Of a DNA stretch of 64,000 nt, positions 7,926 to 19,189 are shown piece after piece. Numbering within the stretch: position 1 is the stretch's first letter; every line of letters starts with the position of its first letter. The notes under the pieces were generated by a model that was not told where the DNA came from, made no database searches, and saw only the letters and a list, made by a program, of their open reading frames with translations. The translations under genes were made by a program, and so were the position numbers. This DNA is from Asterochloris sp. CNOR1 (lineage: Eukaryota; Chlorophyta; Trebouxiophyceae; Trebouxiales; Trebouxiaceae). Location: the NCBI GenBank assembly GCA_963969365.1, contig OZ017760.1, positions 1,116,001 to 1,180,000 on the forward strand. The letters run 5' to 3'.

Positions 7926-9573
7926 GGTGGGGAGTCCTGTGATCAGGTCCATGGTGATTTGCTCCCAGTTGTGCTCTGGTGTTGGCAGAGGTTGAAGTAG
8001 GCCGGCGGGTGCGCGGTTGAGGGGCTTGTTGCGTTGGCAGGAGTCACAGGTCCTGACATAGTCAGCCACATCATCGCGCTGGTGTGGCCACCAGAAGTCC
8101 TTGGAGACTCCTCGAAGCAGCTTGTCCATGCCCAGGTGTCCAGAGAAGGGGGTGTCGTGGTACTCGCGGAGAATGTCTTGGCGAAGGTTAGCACCAGCTG
8201 GCACGTAGACTGCACCCTCCTTGCGCCAGACGCCGTCCAACTCCTCAAGCACTTGCCTTCCACTCTCCTCCAGGTAGGTGTCGCCTTCGTAGGCCGACTT
8301 GATGCGCTCCATAAGGTTGTGTTGGAAGGTGCCAGTGATGGCATGGAGGTCTGGGCGGCGGGAGAGGGGGTCTGCGAGGTTGTCACTGCCCGCCTTGTAG
8401 TGGATGTCCAGGTCAAACTGCTGGAGTGTCTCCAGCCAGCGAGCTTGTCGCCGGGACAGGTTGCGCTGAGTGGTGAGGTATTTGAGGTTGAGGTGGTCTG
8501 AGTTGACGCGGAACTTGGATCCTTCCAGGTAGCAGCGCCATGTGCGAAGAGCATGGATCACCGCCAGTAGCTCCAGCTCATGTATGGGGTAGTTGCGCTC
8601 GGCGGAGTTGAGCTTGCGAGACTCGTAGGCGATGGGCTGAAGTCCATTGCCTTGGTCCTGAAGCAGCGTGGCCCCGATGGCAAACTGGGAGGCGTCTGTG
8701 TAGAGCTCGAAGGGGTAGGCGAAGTCAGGTGTGGCCAGGACTGGTGTGGTTGTCAGAGCATGCTTGAGCTCAGCAAAGGCCTTGGCCTCCACCTCGCTCC
8801 ATCGCCAAGTTGCCTTGGCGCCGGTGATGTTGGTCAGTGGCGCTGCTATGTGGGAGAACCTGTTGACAAAGCGCCGGTAGAAGCCCGCGAGGCCCAGAAA
8901 GCACCGGAGTTGGTGTGCGTCTGAGGGGTCAAGCCAATCAAGAATGGCCTTCACCTTCCTTGCGTCCACCTTGATGCCTGCCCCGCTGATGGTGTGGCCA
9001 AGGAAGTCCAGCTCAGCCATGCCGAACTGGCACTTGGAGGCCTTGGCGTAGAGGTGGTGCCGCTCCAAGGCACTGAGCACAGCCTCCACATGCTGCGCGT
9101 GCTCCTCAGGGGATTTGGAGTAGATGAGGATGTCGTCAAGGTAGACCACGACGAATTTGTCCAGGAAGGGCCTGAGCACTTGGTTCATGAGGGTCATGAA
9201 CGTGCTTGGCGCTTTGGTGAGCCCAAAGGGTAGCACCAGGAACTCAAAGTGACCATAGCGTGAGCGGAAGGCCGTCTTGTGCGTGTCGCCCTCAGCGATG
9301 CGGACTTGCCAGTAGCCACTGGCCAGGTCCAGCTTATAGAACACCTTGGCGCCATTGAGTTGGTCCAGGAGGTCATCAATGCGTGGAATGGGGTAGCGGT
9401 TCTTCACAGTGATTTTGTTGAGCGCTCTGTAGTCGATGCACATCCGCAGGACGCCTCCTGTAGCTGGGCGTGTGAAGTCTGTGGTGCCGGGGTCACTGTG
9501 GTTGTCTCTGCGGTGGTTGTCTCTGCGGTGGTTGTCTCTGCGGTGCGCACCAGGGCAAGATAGCCGCTGGCGC
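7926..9573 (-). pseudogene. pol: RT, RNase H and integrase fragment, second copy
   Basis: Its translation is identical to the frame at 1181-2828, including the YLDD active site and the loss of the integrase catalytic core. Confidence 0.93.
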
Positions 9574-11634
9574 TGTAGCACACAGCTACCTACTAGAACC
9601 TACCAGACCTGCCAGACACTTCTACTGCACCTGCCAGAAGTTTCCACTGCACCTGCCAGAACCTTCCATGAGCTTACCTTCATAAATATTGATAATAATA
9701 TGGTATATATAGCACTCTGTTCACCTTGCTAGCAGACCTCTCATACTTCACACACCTCACATCCTTGTACCTGGCCTCAGGGCCCAAGTCCATAGCAACC
9801 ATGTAACCCCTGGGTCACAACTTGGTTTCGGAGGTTCTGTTCGATCACTCCCCATGGACCCAGCAGCCATGCAAGCCAAGATCATGGAGCTCGAGGCTTC
9901 CCTGGTCACACTCACCAGTGCCCTACAGCAGCTCAGCACACAGCAGGCTGTCCACTCAGCACCCAAGCCACCCAAACCACCCAAGCCAGACAAGTTCCAA
10001 GGAGACCGCCGCAGTGGTGCAGCATCCAACTGGCTGCACCAGATGACACTCTACCTCACCCTCTCGGGACTCCTGGGCACCGCACAGGCCGTGCCCCACG
10101 CCGTGTCCTTCCTCATTGGAGCTGCAAGAACCTGGTGGCGCACCCAAGAAGCTTCCGGAAGCCCACCAACCACCTGGACAACCTTCAAGGCTGCCTTCCT
10201 TGAGGCCTTCCAGACCCTTGATGCTGAGCGCATCGCCAGAGACAACATGGAGAACCTCAGGCAACGCACCTCTGTCACAGACTACGCCAACCAGTTCTCA
10301 GGCCTACTCCTGGAAGTTCCACACATGCACCCCGCGGACGCCATCTACCAGTTTGTGAAAGGCCTGAAGCCCCAGATTCGCCTCCACGTGGAGCTTCAGC
10401 GGCCATCCACCGTCAACGACGCCATGCGCCTGGCAGAAGCCGCTGACTCAGCTCTCTACTACACACGACCCACCTACCACATCAACCGGCCAACACCTTC
10501 ACCTCCCTACCTGGGACCACAACCCATGCAGCTGGGTGCCCTGACCAGACGCCCACCCACAGAGCGACACCGCCTCCTCAGAGGCAAGCAGAGCTTCCGC
10601 TGCCACCAACTTGGGCGCCGTGCTCGAGAGCGCACTCCGTCAACCACCGTTTGTCCAACAACATCCTCAACACACGAGCAACCCAGAGACTAGCTGGCCA
10701 ACCTGATCACACAGCTTTGGCACAGATCTGCGCCAGCAGAGCCACGCCAACATCGACAACCCAGACCAAGACTACCCAAGTCCAAGGTACATCCTTGCAG
10801 ACTAGAGCGGACCGGCTCAGGCAGGGGTGACCCTTGGGCAGCAACTCCCAGACCACAACACCTCAGTGACTACCACAGCTTGTGCCACATCATGGATCCT
10901 AAGACACCGGAGACAAAACCATCGCAGAGACCACAGCATCGCAGAGACCACCCGGTTACAGAGCACCTTGCGGACCAGAATCCAAGGACCTGGACACCCA
11001 TCACAGATCACAGTGGACCCAATGAGACCCCAAGGACAACACCATCGCAGAGAGCATCACCTGGGCACAGCGCACCTTGCGGACAAGATCCAAGGACCTC
11101 GCCACCCAACACAGATCCCCAGTGAGACACCAAGGACCCTGCAGACTAGAGCGCACTGGCTCAGGCATGGGTGAGACACCAAGGACAACACCATCGTCTT
11201 CGCAGCGAAATACTACAACCTCGTCATGGAGTGAGCACAGTGCACCTTGCGGCCAAGAATCTAAGGACCCGAGCAACCAACGCAGACCACATTGGACCAC
11301 AGCAACGCAATGCACTTGGCAGATCCCAACGTGCGCCACACAACAAGGAGCCCTCCCCAAGGAGCTTCAGTATAAAAGGGGGGAAGGATGTAGCACACAG
11401 CTACCTACTAGAACCTACCAGACCTGCCAGACACTTCTACTGCACCTGCCAGAAGTTTCCACTGCACCTGCCAGAACCTTCCATGAGCTTACCTTCATAA
11501 ATATTGATACTAATATGGTATATATAGCACTCTGTTCACCTTGCTAGCAGACCTCTCATACTTCACACACCTCACATCCTTGTACCTGGCCTCAGGGCCC
11601 AAGTCCATAGCAACCATGTAACCCCTGGGTCACA
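9574..11634 (+). mobile_element. Nested LTR-A element, second copy
   Basis: LTRs lie at 9574-9819 and 11389-11634, with GGCGC on both sides (9569-9573 and 11635-11639). The layout is the same as 2829-4889. Confidence 0.93.
9854..10693 (+). CDS. gag: Retrotransposon Gag, second copy
   Basis: Identical to the 279-residue product of 3109-3948, with the same degenerate zinc knuckle. Confidence 0.9.
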   Translation: MDPAAMQAKIMELEASLVTLTSALQQLSTQQAVHSAPKPPKPPKPDKFQGDRRSGAASNWLHQMTLYLTLSGLLGTAQAVPHAVSFLIGAARTWWRTQEASGSPPTTWTTFKAAFLEAFQTLDAERIARDNMENLRQRTSVTDYANQFSGLLLEVPHMHPADAIYQFVKGLKPQIRLHVELQRPSTVNDAMRLAEAADSALYYTRPTYHINRPTPSPPYLGPQPMQLGALTRRPPTERHRLLRGKQSFRCHQLGRRARERTPSTTVCPTTSSTHEQPRD

Positions 11635-12090
11635 GGCGCCGTGTCTGAGTGCTCTGGAGGCTTGCTTCTTCCTCAGAAGAAGTTGTCCTTGGTGCCTCAC
11701 TGCTGGGGGCCACTATGATCTTTGTTGGGCGTTCAGTTCCTTGGATTCTTGGCCGCAAGGTGCGCTGTGCCCAGTCGATGTCAGGGTTGTTGCTCTGGAG
11801 CCATGGTTGTCCCAGGATGAGATCATGGGGGCCGAGGTCTGTGACGTGGAGGTGGCACGAGGTCTGGTAGCCACTGAGGGTGACGGTGTTGTCGCTAATC
11901 TGGGTGCATGGGCGACGCTGCCGTCTGCAAGCGTGACACGCCCATGGGGGTCTTCCTTGGTCTTGGGTAGTCTGTGCTTGGCCATGTAGCGGTGGTTGAT
12001 GAAGTCCATGGAGGCACCTGAGTCCACCAGGATGTTGGCAGGGTGTCCGGCGCAGGTGCCTTGAAGGATGAGCAGGTCTGGGTGGCATGG
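11635..12090 (-). pseudogene. pro: Protease segment of inverted pol, second copy
   Basis: It repeats 4890-5345, with the DSGA active-site motif on the minus strand. Confidence 0.8.
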
Positions 12091-12286
12091 TGGTGTTGTC
12101 ATGTCATTCCAAGCAGAAGCCATCCTCAAGCGCCGACGCCGCAAAATTGGTGACAAAACTGTGGAGGAGTTCTTGATCAAATGGCGGGACCGAGGCAACC
12201 AGGACAATTTGTGGATGCCTGTGGAGGACGTGGACCAAGGCCTGCTGACCAACTTAAGACGCCTCCCCAAGGACCTTCAATACTAA
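12091..12286 (+). pseudogene. Chromodomain fragment, second copy
   Basis: It repeats 5346-5541 and ends against the polypurine tract before LTR-B at 12299. Confidence 0.8.
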
Positions 12287-12509
12287 AGGGGGGAAGGATG
12301 CAGCACACTGCTGCCTTCTAGACCCTACCAGACCCTATCAGAAGCTTCCACTGCACCTGCTAGAACCTTCCTTGGTTTTCCTTTCCTTATATTATAATAA
12401 TATGAGAGTATATATAGCTCACTGGCACTTCACCAACATTCCTTGACACCTTTGAACACCGTCTCAGAGCCCACCGTCCACCGTACGTTGTAAGCGAGGC
12501 CACAGGTTG

Positions 12510-13230
12510 TCTCTGAGGAGGCGGTGTCGCTCTGTGGGTGGGCGTCTGGTCAGGGCACTCAGCTGCATGGGTTGTTGTCCCAGGTAGGGAGGTGAAGGTG
12601 TTGGCCGGTTGATATGGTAGAAGGGTCGTGTGTGTAGAGAGCTGAGTCAGCGGCTTGTGCCAGGCGCATGGCCTCGCTGACGGTGGATGGCCGCTGAAGC
12701 TCCACGTGGAGGCGAACCTGGGGCTTCAGGCCTTTCATAAACTGGTAGATGGCGTCCGCGGGGTGCATGTGTGGAACTTCCAGGAGTAGGTCTGAGAACT
12801 GGTTGGCGTAGTCTGTGACAGAGGTGCGTTGCCTGAGGTTCTCCATGTTGTCTCTGGCGATGCGCACAGCATCAAGGGTCTGGAAGGCCTCAAGGAAGGC
12901 AGCCTTGAAGGTTGTCCAGGTGGTTGGTGGGCTTCCGGAAGCTTCTTGGGTGCGCCACCAGGTTCTTGCAGCTCCAATGAGAAAGGACACGGCGTGGGGC
13001 ACGGCCTGTGCGGTGCCCAGGAGTCCCGAGAGGGTGAGGTAGAGGGTCATCTGGTGCAGCCAGTTAGATGCTGCACCGCTGCGGCGGTCTCCTTGGATTT
13101 TGTCTGGCTTTGGTGATTTGGGTGCTGAGTGGACAGCCTGCTGTGTGCTGAGCTGCTGTAGTGTACTGGTGAGTGTGACCAGGGAAGCCTCGAGCTCCAT
13201 GATCTTGGCTTGCATGGCTGCAGGGTCCAT
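12510..13230 (-). pseudogene. gag: Gag of the outer LTR-A element, second copy
   Basis: It repeats 5765-6485. The start codon is at 13230 on the minus strand, with the same late frame change. Confidence 0.88.
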
Positions 13231-13263
13231 GGGGAATATCGAACTGAACCTCCGAAACCAAGT

Positions 13264-13436
13264 TGTGGCCCAGGGGTTACATGGTTGCTATGGACTTGGG
13301 CCCTGAGGCCAGGTGGACTTGGGCCCTGAGGCCAGGTACAAGGATGTGAGATGGGTGAAGTATGAGAGGTCTGCTAGCAAGGTGAACAGAGTGCTATATA
13401 TACCATATTATTATCAAGATTTATAAAGGTAAGCTC
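13264..13436 (-). repeat. Truncated LTR-A, right end of the tandem array
   Basis: On the minus strand it ends properly in CCACA next to the primer site, and it carries the 23-bp internal duplication. It is cut off after GTAAGCTCC at about 13436, so the upstream (U3) third of the LTR is missing. No target duplication can be assigned to the array's right border. Confidence 0.85.
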
Positions 13437-14040
13437 CGGTACAGCCGGCAGACTGCCGGTTCCATGCTGTAGGTCTGCTGTGAGGCCAGCTATGTCGTGC
13501 AGGGCAGGAAGCAGCTGACATTGCTACTTTGAGGCACTTCTGCCGTTCTGCGAGGCCAACAGAGACCTTTCCATTTCATTCTTTACACTCAGAGCAGCAG
13601 CCTGTCCAAGTTGAACTAAACCTCTCAACGCTGGGTGGCAGCCAACAAGCCTCTTGATCATGATCAAATGTCACCAAACAGCCAGTGGACCAGCTACGAA
13701 CTCACCTGTGCCTTAGCCGGTGGGGGCCAACTTGCCTAAAGACCTTTGAAAACCTGTGACCCCTTGACGTCTTGAATGCAGCAAGCTTACATGCCTCTTC
13801 GTCATAACTCATATTCGCAGAAAGTTCAGTGGGAGCTCCATGTTTGCCTGTTAGCGGTGGCTGAAGCACCGCCTGGCCGAGGCGGTGTTCGAACCAAAGG
13901 CAATATAGCTTGTGCTCCCCAGTGGTACACCAGGTCCCTAGAAGCTCTTCAGCCGACTCATGTCCTACTGATTGTCTGGGAACCCTGAATGTAAACTCTG
14001 AAGTGTGACTTAACGGCATGTAAGATTCTTACATGGTATA
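13437..14040. other. Unassigned sequence between LTR-A elements; part of an old dispersed repeat
   Basis: No recognisable gene. The part at about 13860-13985 is an inverted, diverged match to about 16795-16915. Both share CACCGCCTGGCC, CAAGGCAAT-like sequence, CTTGTGCTCCCC and TACACCAGGTCC in the same order. A 105-codon frame on the minus strand (13702-14019) has no recognisable domain and is probably chance. Confidence 0.5.
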
Positions 14041-14314
14041 TGTAGCACACAGCTACCTACTAGAACCTACCAGACCTGCCAGACACATCTACTGCACCTG
14101 CCAGAAGTTTCCACTGCACCTGCCAGAACCTTCCATGAGCTTCCCTTTATAATAATAATATCAAATATGGTATATATAGCACTCTGTTCACCTTGCTAGC
14201 AGACCTCTCATACTTCACACACCTCACATCCTTGTACCTGGCCTCAGGGCCCAAGTCCATAGCAACCATGTAACCCCTGGGCCACAACTTGGTTTCGGAG
14301 GTTATGTTCGATCT

Positions 14315-14659
14315 TTGCCCATGGACCCAGCAGCCATGCAAGCCAAGTCCATGGAGCTCGAGGCTTCCCTGGTCACAGCCACCGGTGCCCTACAGCAGCT
14401 GAGCACACAGCAGGCTGTCCACTCAGCACCCAAGCCACCCAATCCACCCAACCGGCCAACACCTTCACCTCCCTACCTGGGACCACAACCCATGCAGCTG
14501 GGTGCCCTGACCAGACGCCCACCCACAGAGCGACACCGCCTCCTCAGAGACAAGCAGAGCTTCCGCTGCCACCAACTTGGGCACCGTGCTCGAGAGCGCA
14601 CTCCGTCAGCCACCGTGCGTCCAACAACATCCTCAACACAAGAGCAACCCAGAGACTAG
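14315..14659 (+). pseudogene. gag: Internally deleted gag
   Basis: The frame opens with MDPAAMQAKSMELEASL and reaches the Pro linker. It then jumps straight to RPTPSPPYLGPQPMQLGAL, so the whole capsid domain (about 165 codons) is missing while the frame is kept. The zinc-knuckle remnant SFRCHQLGHRARERT lacks its first and last Cys. There is no capsid function; the RNA could still be moved in trans. Confidence 0.85.
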
Positions 14660-14879
14660 CTGGCCAACCTGATCACACAGCTTTGGCACAGATCTGCGCC
14701 AGCAGAGGCACGCCAATATTGACAACCCAGACCAAGACTACCCAAGTCCAAGAAGGGACATCCTTGCAGACAAGAGCGGACCGGCTCAGGCAGGGGTGAC
14801 CCTTGGGCAGCAACTCCCAGACCACAACACCTCAGTGACTACCACAGCTTGTGCCACTTTATAGATTCTAAGATACCGG

Positions 14880-15020
14880 AGACAACACCATCGCAGAGAC
14901 CACGCCATCGCAGAGACAACACCATCGCAGAGACCATGCCATCGCAGAGACCATGCCATCGCAGACATCGCACCGTCGCAGAGACCACACCATCGCAGAG
15001 ACAACATCATCGCAGAGACC
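14880..15020 (+). repeat. Minisatellite in LTR-A spacer
   Basis: About ten units of ACCATCGCAGAGACC-type sequence with variants (CACGCC, CATGCC, ACAACA). Unit order differs from the arrays at 490-635 and 7235-7380, where the region is shorter. Confidence 0.85.
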
Positions 15021-15743
15021 ACCCGGGCACAGAGCACCTTGCGGACCAGAATCCAAGGACCTGGACACCCATCACAGATCACAGTGGATCAAATGAGATC
15101 CCAACGACAACACCATCGCAGAGAGCATAACCTGGGCACAGCGCACCTTGCGGAACAGATCCAAGGACCTGGCCACCCAGCACAGATCCCCAGTGAGACA
15201 CCAAGGACCCTGCAGACTAGAGCGCACTGGCTCAGGCATGGGTGAGACACCAAGGACAACACCGACGTCATCGCAGCGAAATACTACAACCTCGTCATGG
15301 AGTGAGCATAATGCGCCTTGCGGCCAAGTATCTAAGGACCCGAGCAACCAACGCAGATCACATTGGGACCACAGCAATGCAACGCACTTGGCACATCCCA
15401 ACGTTTGCCACACAACATGGAGGCCCCCCACAAGGAGCTTCAGTACTAAAGGGGGGAAGGATGTAGCACACAGCTACCTACTAGAACCTACCAGACCTGC
15501 CAGACACTTCTACTGCACCTGCCAGAAGTTTCCACTGCACCTGCCAGAACCTTCCTTGAGCTTACCTTTATAAACAGTGATATTAATATGGTACATATAG
15601 CACTCTGTTCACCTTGCTAGCAGACCTCTCGTACTTCACACACCTTACATCCTTGTACCTGGCCTCAGGGCCCAAGTCCACCTGGCCTCAGGGCCCAAGT
15701 CCATAGCAACCATGTAACCCCTGGGCCACAATCAGTCTCTGAG

Positions 15744-15966
15744 TGCACACAGCTACCTACTAGAACCTACCAGACCTGCCAGACACTTCTACTGCACCTG
15801 CCAGAACATTCCATGAGCTTTACGTTATAACATTATTTTGATAACATGGTATATATAGCAACTTTGTTCACTTCACCAGGGGACCTCTCATACTTTACAC
15901 TCCTCACATCTCTGTTCCTGGCCTCAGGGGCCAAGTCCATAGCAACCATGTAACCCCTGGGCCACA
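15744..15966 (+). repeat. Solo LTR-A
   Basis: A single LTR beginning TGCACACAGCTACC (three bases shorter at the start than TGTAGCACACAG) and ending GGGCCACA. CTGAG lies on both sides (15739-15743 and 15967-15971). A solo LTR with target duplication is the scar of an element lost by recombination between its own LTRs. Confidence 0.9.
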
Positions 15967-17595
15967 CTGAGGGTCTTGTACCCACCTTGAAGACGTTATG
16001 GATGTCTGTACAGGGTCAGCCTTGATGAAGGTGACTTAGCTTGACAAAGCACATGGTGGTGCAAACGATTGTTTGTCAGCAGCTGTGGCGTCCTCGCAAA
16101 CACGACGAAGTCAACAAGTACACAGCTGAGTTCAGTATCAGACCCACCCCAAGCTGAGCCTAGAGCTTGCAAGGCAGTGGCATGCAAAGCAGAAGGTGGT
16201 GCAATGCACATTAAAGCTTACGTTCTCCACATTTGTTGAACATCTGCTCTGCACCTTTATTCACTTCGTGTTTGCCAGTCAGTTTGGTATTTTGTGCGGG
16301 ATGCAGGCGGGGACGATATCTACTATAACATAACATCAAAGGCAGCGATCAATTAGTGAGAATCTAGACTAAAATGTCACTCTTCACCGTCACCATAGGA
16401 CTCGATACAAAGATGTTCGACAACGCCAGTGGCAGATTAGCTTCCAGATGTTTGCAATGGCAACCCACCTCACTATGTCTTTGGGTATCCACCATATGGC
16501 ATGCGGGCTGAGACAACATTCAGTGCAAGACCTTGCACTACATGTGCTTGCACGTTGGAAGTATGCGGCCTCTTTATCATCTGCATCAGCCAAGCTGGAA
16601 TGGTAGGGTTTGTGGCCAGGGATTTTGCTACCTGTCTTGAATTGCCGCCCTGCCCAGTCATCATGATCGCGTTCGTGGGAGCTTGTGGGAGGGGCCTCTG
16701 ATTCTGAAGCAGATGTGGTACCTGCAACAGGGTTACAGGCCTCTTGGTCACAATTCAAAGTTCACCTTCATAGTTCCCAGGAGATTCAGTGGACCCAACT
16801 CGGTTGATGAGGTGTTGGGGACCTGGTGTACCCGTTAAGGTGTTTCAGCGGGGAGCACGAGCTAGATTGCCCTTGATTCGAAGATGGCCAAGGCCAGGCG
16901 GTGCTTCCGACACCATGCTGAAGGGATCTGCATTTCAAACAGGTATCCGAGCACCATACTTCTGGACCTCCTGAGCATACAGGCTCGTCCGGTCGCCCTC
17001 CACTTGCAGTTGTCGGCCTAGGAGAAGTGCCTCGTTGTGCTCCATCAAGCAGACCTCTGTCAACATGTGGGTAGCATCTCTCCAAGAGCAGTCGAAAATG
17101 CTGCCTTGGCCGACTGATCGTTTGCAAGACACCAACCTAAATGTCTCATACTCTGACATCAGACTAAGAGTGCACTGAAGTGCAAAGGAGATGCAGCTCA
17201 CCCCAAGTGCCCTCCTCAATGCCAGACCACAAGCTGAACTCTCTTGCAAAACATTGCTGACTGGGTAACAGACAGCAGCGCCACACGTAGCATAAAGGAG
17301 TGCTAGACACGTGAAAGATCGCGAGATGCAGTACAAATGACTGTGCTTGCGATGAGAGACTTGAAGACGTTGAAACCAACAAAGGCAAAATGCAGCTTGA
17401 CATGTACTAACTGTCCCTGATGTCTCTGCTGGATACGGCCCCCGAAGCAGCCATCGATGGTGCCTTGTATAGTCGGGAAACTGCTGGATGTGCTTCTGAG
17501 ATCAACCGTTCCCTCGTAGTCCCTGTTAGGTATGCACACGTCTGCTCAGCCAGTGTTTGCTTCACGTCTGGCTCTAGCCGATGACACAACAAAGT
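15967..17595. other. Unassigned region
   Basis: No gene recognised. At about 16795-16915 lies the inverted partner of the dispersed repeat at 13860-13985. Minus-strand frames of 100-130 codons (16390-16758, 16786-17127 and 16935-17336) show no known domain and overlap one another, so I do not call them. Confidence 0.4.
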
Positions 17596-17776
17596 TGTGG
17601 CCCAGGGGTGACATGGCTGCTGTAGACTTGGGCGCTGAGAAGATGTACCAAACAGAGTGCATTTGATACTCTGGAAACCCTAGAGGTCATGATGTGAAGG
17701 TCATGGAAGGTTCTAGCAGGTGCAGTGGAAGCTTCTGGCAGGTCTGGTAGGCTCTAGTAGGCAGCTGCGTGCTACA
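17596..17776 (-). repeat. Old, deleted LTR-A
   Basis: A minus-strand LTR-A of about 181 bp. It starts at the GTGCTACA end (17776) and finishes in CCACA (17596), with several internal deletions and many substitutions, including loss of the TATA-like box. It is clearly older than the elements to its left. Confidence 0.75.
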
Positions 17777-18450
17777 ATGTTCTGCAATGTCAAGATGCAG
17801 GGCTCCTTCCTCCCTCAGAATGAGCTTCTGTTTGCCCATGAGCAGCAACTTGTTGCATAGAATACTGAAGACGGCTCGCCAAAACTTGCTGGTGGTGCGT
17901 GCTCCTTGGTCTGAGATGATGACGTGTTATTGTTCGTGGTAACCGGAAAGTTTGTTAATGACGAGGTCTGCCCGGCATCCTCTCGTGACGGTTTTGCCTG
18001 TTGGGGCGCAGTGGGTCATCTTGGTCAAGCGGTCCTCCATGACGAGGGTGTTGTTGCAAGCCCTCGCAGCTTCTTAGAATGACGCGAATCTTGGAACGAG
18101 GTGAATGGTCATCTGGTCCCAGTTGTGCTCAGGTGTCAGCAGGAAGGTAAGTAGGCTGACCGTTGCGTGTTCGGGTACCTCTCGTAGCTGGAAGTCTGAC
18201 TCCTGGTTTGCTGAGCTTTCAGGGCTGATTTCTGTTGTGCATGCTTAGCCTAGATAGCCGCTAGTACATGTCTGAGCGATGTTGACATTGTCTTTGATGT
18301 TGTGTTGTTGGGTCTGTCAATGACGTGAAGGTTGCACATGGTGTGATAGCCGCTGAGTTTGCAAATGTTGGCACTGATCGGGAGGCAATTGGGGACACTG
18401 TCGTTCGCAAGCGTGGCACTTGACTTGACCTACCTTCTCAGGTGACCCAC
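17777..18450 (-). pseudogene. Degenerate gypsy pol fragments
   Basis: Minus-strand pieces can be matched to the pol of 1181-5345. VIISDQGARTTSKFWRAVF, an integrase core motif, lies at about 17870-17930; TPEHNWDQMT, the integrase entry segment, at about 18100-18140; and a stretch like the protease-linked region at about 18300-18430. Stops and frame changes interrupt all of them and their order is scrambled by deletions. This is debris of the element that owned the LTR at 17596-17776. Confidence 0.7.
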
Positions 18451-18943
18451 CAAGGCATGGCATGAGCCAACTTGCAATGCTGTTCACCTGCCATTACCTG
18501 TTCTGGCTGGTACTTGGGGCAGCACCAGGATTTCCCAGATCTTCCGGCATCCACGTCAGGTCCACCATCATCATCCTTCCATCACACAGCCCTCAGCTTT
18601 ACGGCCAGTACCGTATGACTATCCGGCCAGTGCTGCACTACTGCCAGCCCTCTCACCATGTTAGGTCTGGGTTAGATTTGCTTGCTTTGCACTTGGCCTA
18701 AGCCCCAGGCTGGTATTGAACGTGGCCTGTAGACTGCAGTATTGCCTCTCGCTGCATTGTGGGCTTGGAGGTTTCTTGTCTTCACCTTTGGTCCAGTGCA
18801 CCCCTGTCTGCACTCCTTGTGCACTCTGAAGCAACAGTGCAGCTGCTGCAGTCACCTCATGATCTCCTCAAGGAGCGGCCCCCAGTATGTTGTCTAGTGC
18901 ATTGTATGAGATGTTGTGGCCTCAACCTACACCTGACTTAAAG
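18451..18943. other. Unassigned sequence
   Basis: No recognisable gene, RNA or repeat was seen. Short frames on both strands lack known motifs. Confidence 0.4.
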
Positions 18944-19189
18944 TTTAGCACACAGCTACCTACTAGAACCTACCAGACCTGCCAGACACTTCTACTGCAC
19001 CTGCCAGAAGTTTCCACTGCACCTGCCAGAACCTTCCATGAGCTTACCTTCATAAATATTGATAATAATATGGTATACATAGCACTCTGTTCACCTTGCT
19101 AGCAGACCTCTCACACTTCACACACCTCACATCCTTGTACCTGGCCTCAGGGCCTAAGTCCATAGCAACCATGTAACCCCTGGGCCACA
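18944..19189 (+). repeat. Solo LTR-A with mutated start
   Basis: A full-length 246-bp LTR-A whose first bases are TTTAGCACACAG (TG changed to TT). It ends GGGCCACA. The flanks are TAAAG and TCAAG, which could be a target duplication with one change. No internal sequence or partner LTR is nearby. Confidence 0.85.

Larger units (their letters stand above)
7704..12504 (+). mobile_element. LTR-B retrotransposon with inverted pol, second copy
   Basis: This is the same as 959-5759: LTR-B at 7704-7909 and 12299-12504, target duplication GGTTG at 7699-7703 and 12505-12509, inverted pol at 7926-9573, nested LTR-A at 9574-11634, inverted protease at 11635-12090, chromodomain at 12091-12286. No difference from the first copy was noticed. 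Confidence 0.9.
6746..13348. repeat. Second copy of the 6.7-kb tandem duplication
   Basis: This is the same nested retrotransposon block as the left copy, shifted by 6745 bases. The two blocks share the LTR at 6519-6809. The copy stops matching at about 13349, where the right-hand outer LTR has its own sequence and is then cut off at about 13436. Confidence 0.93.
14041..15730 (+). mobile_element. Non-autonomous LTR-A element with deleted gag, likely recombinant
   Basis: The 5' LTR is at 14041-14286 (246 bp), a primer-binding-like site at 14287-14302, a deleted gag at 14315-14659, spacer with minisatellite at 14660-15447, the polypurine tract at 15448-15461 and the 3' LTR at 15462-15730 (269 bp). 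The flanking five bases differ (GTATA against ATCAG). Only the 3' LTR carries the 23-bp internal duplication. The two LTRs therefore come from different subfamilies and the unit was probably assembled by recombination between elements. Confidence 0.85.

Noticed and set aside
13702-14019. A 105-codon minus-strand gene
   Set aside because: No domain, and part of it is a dispersed repeat also seen near 16.8 kb.
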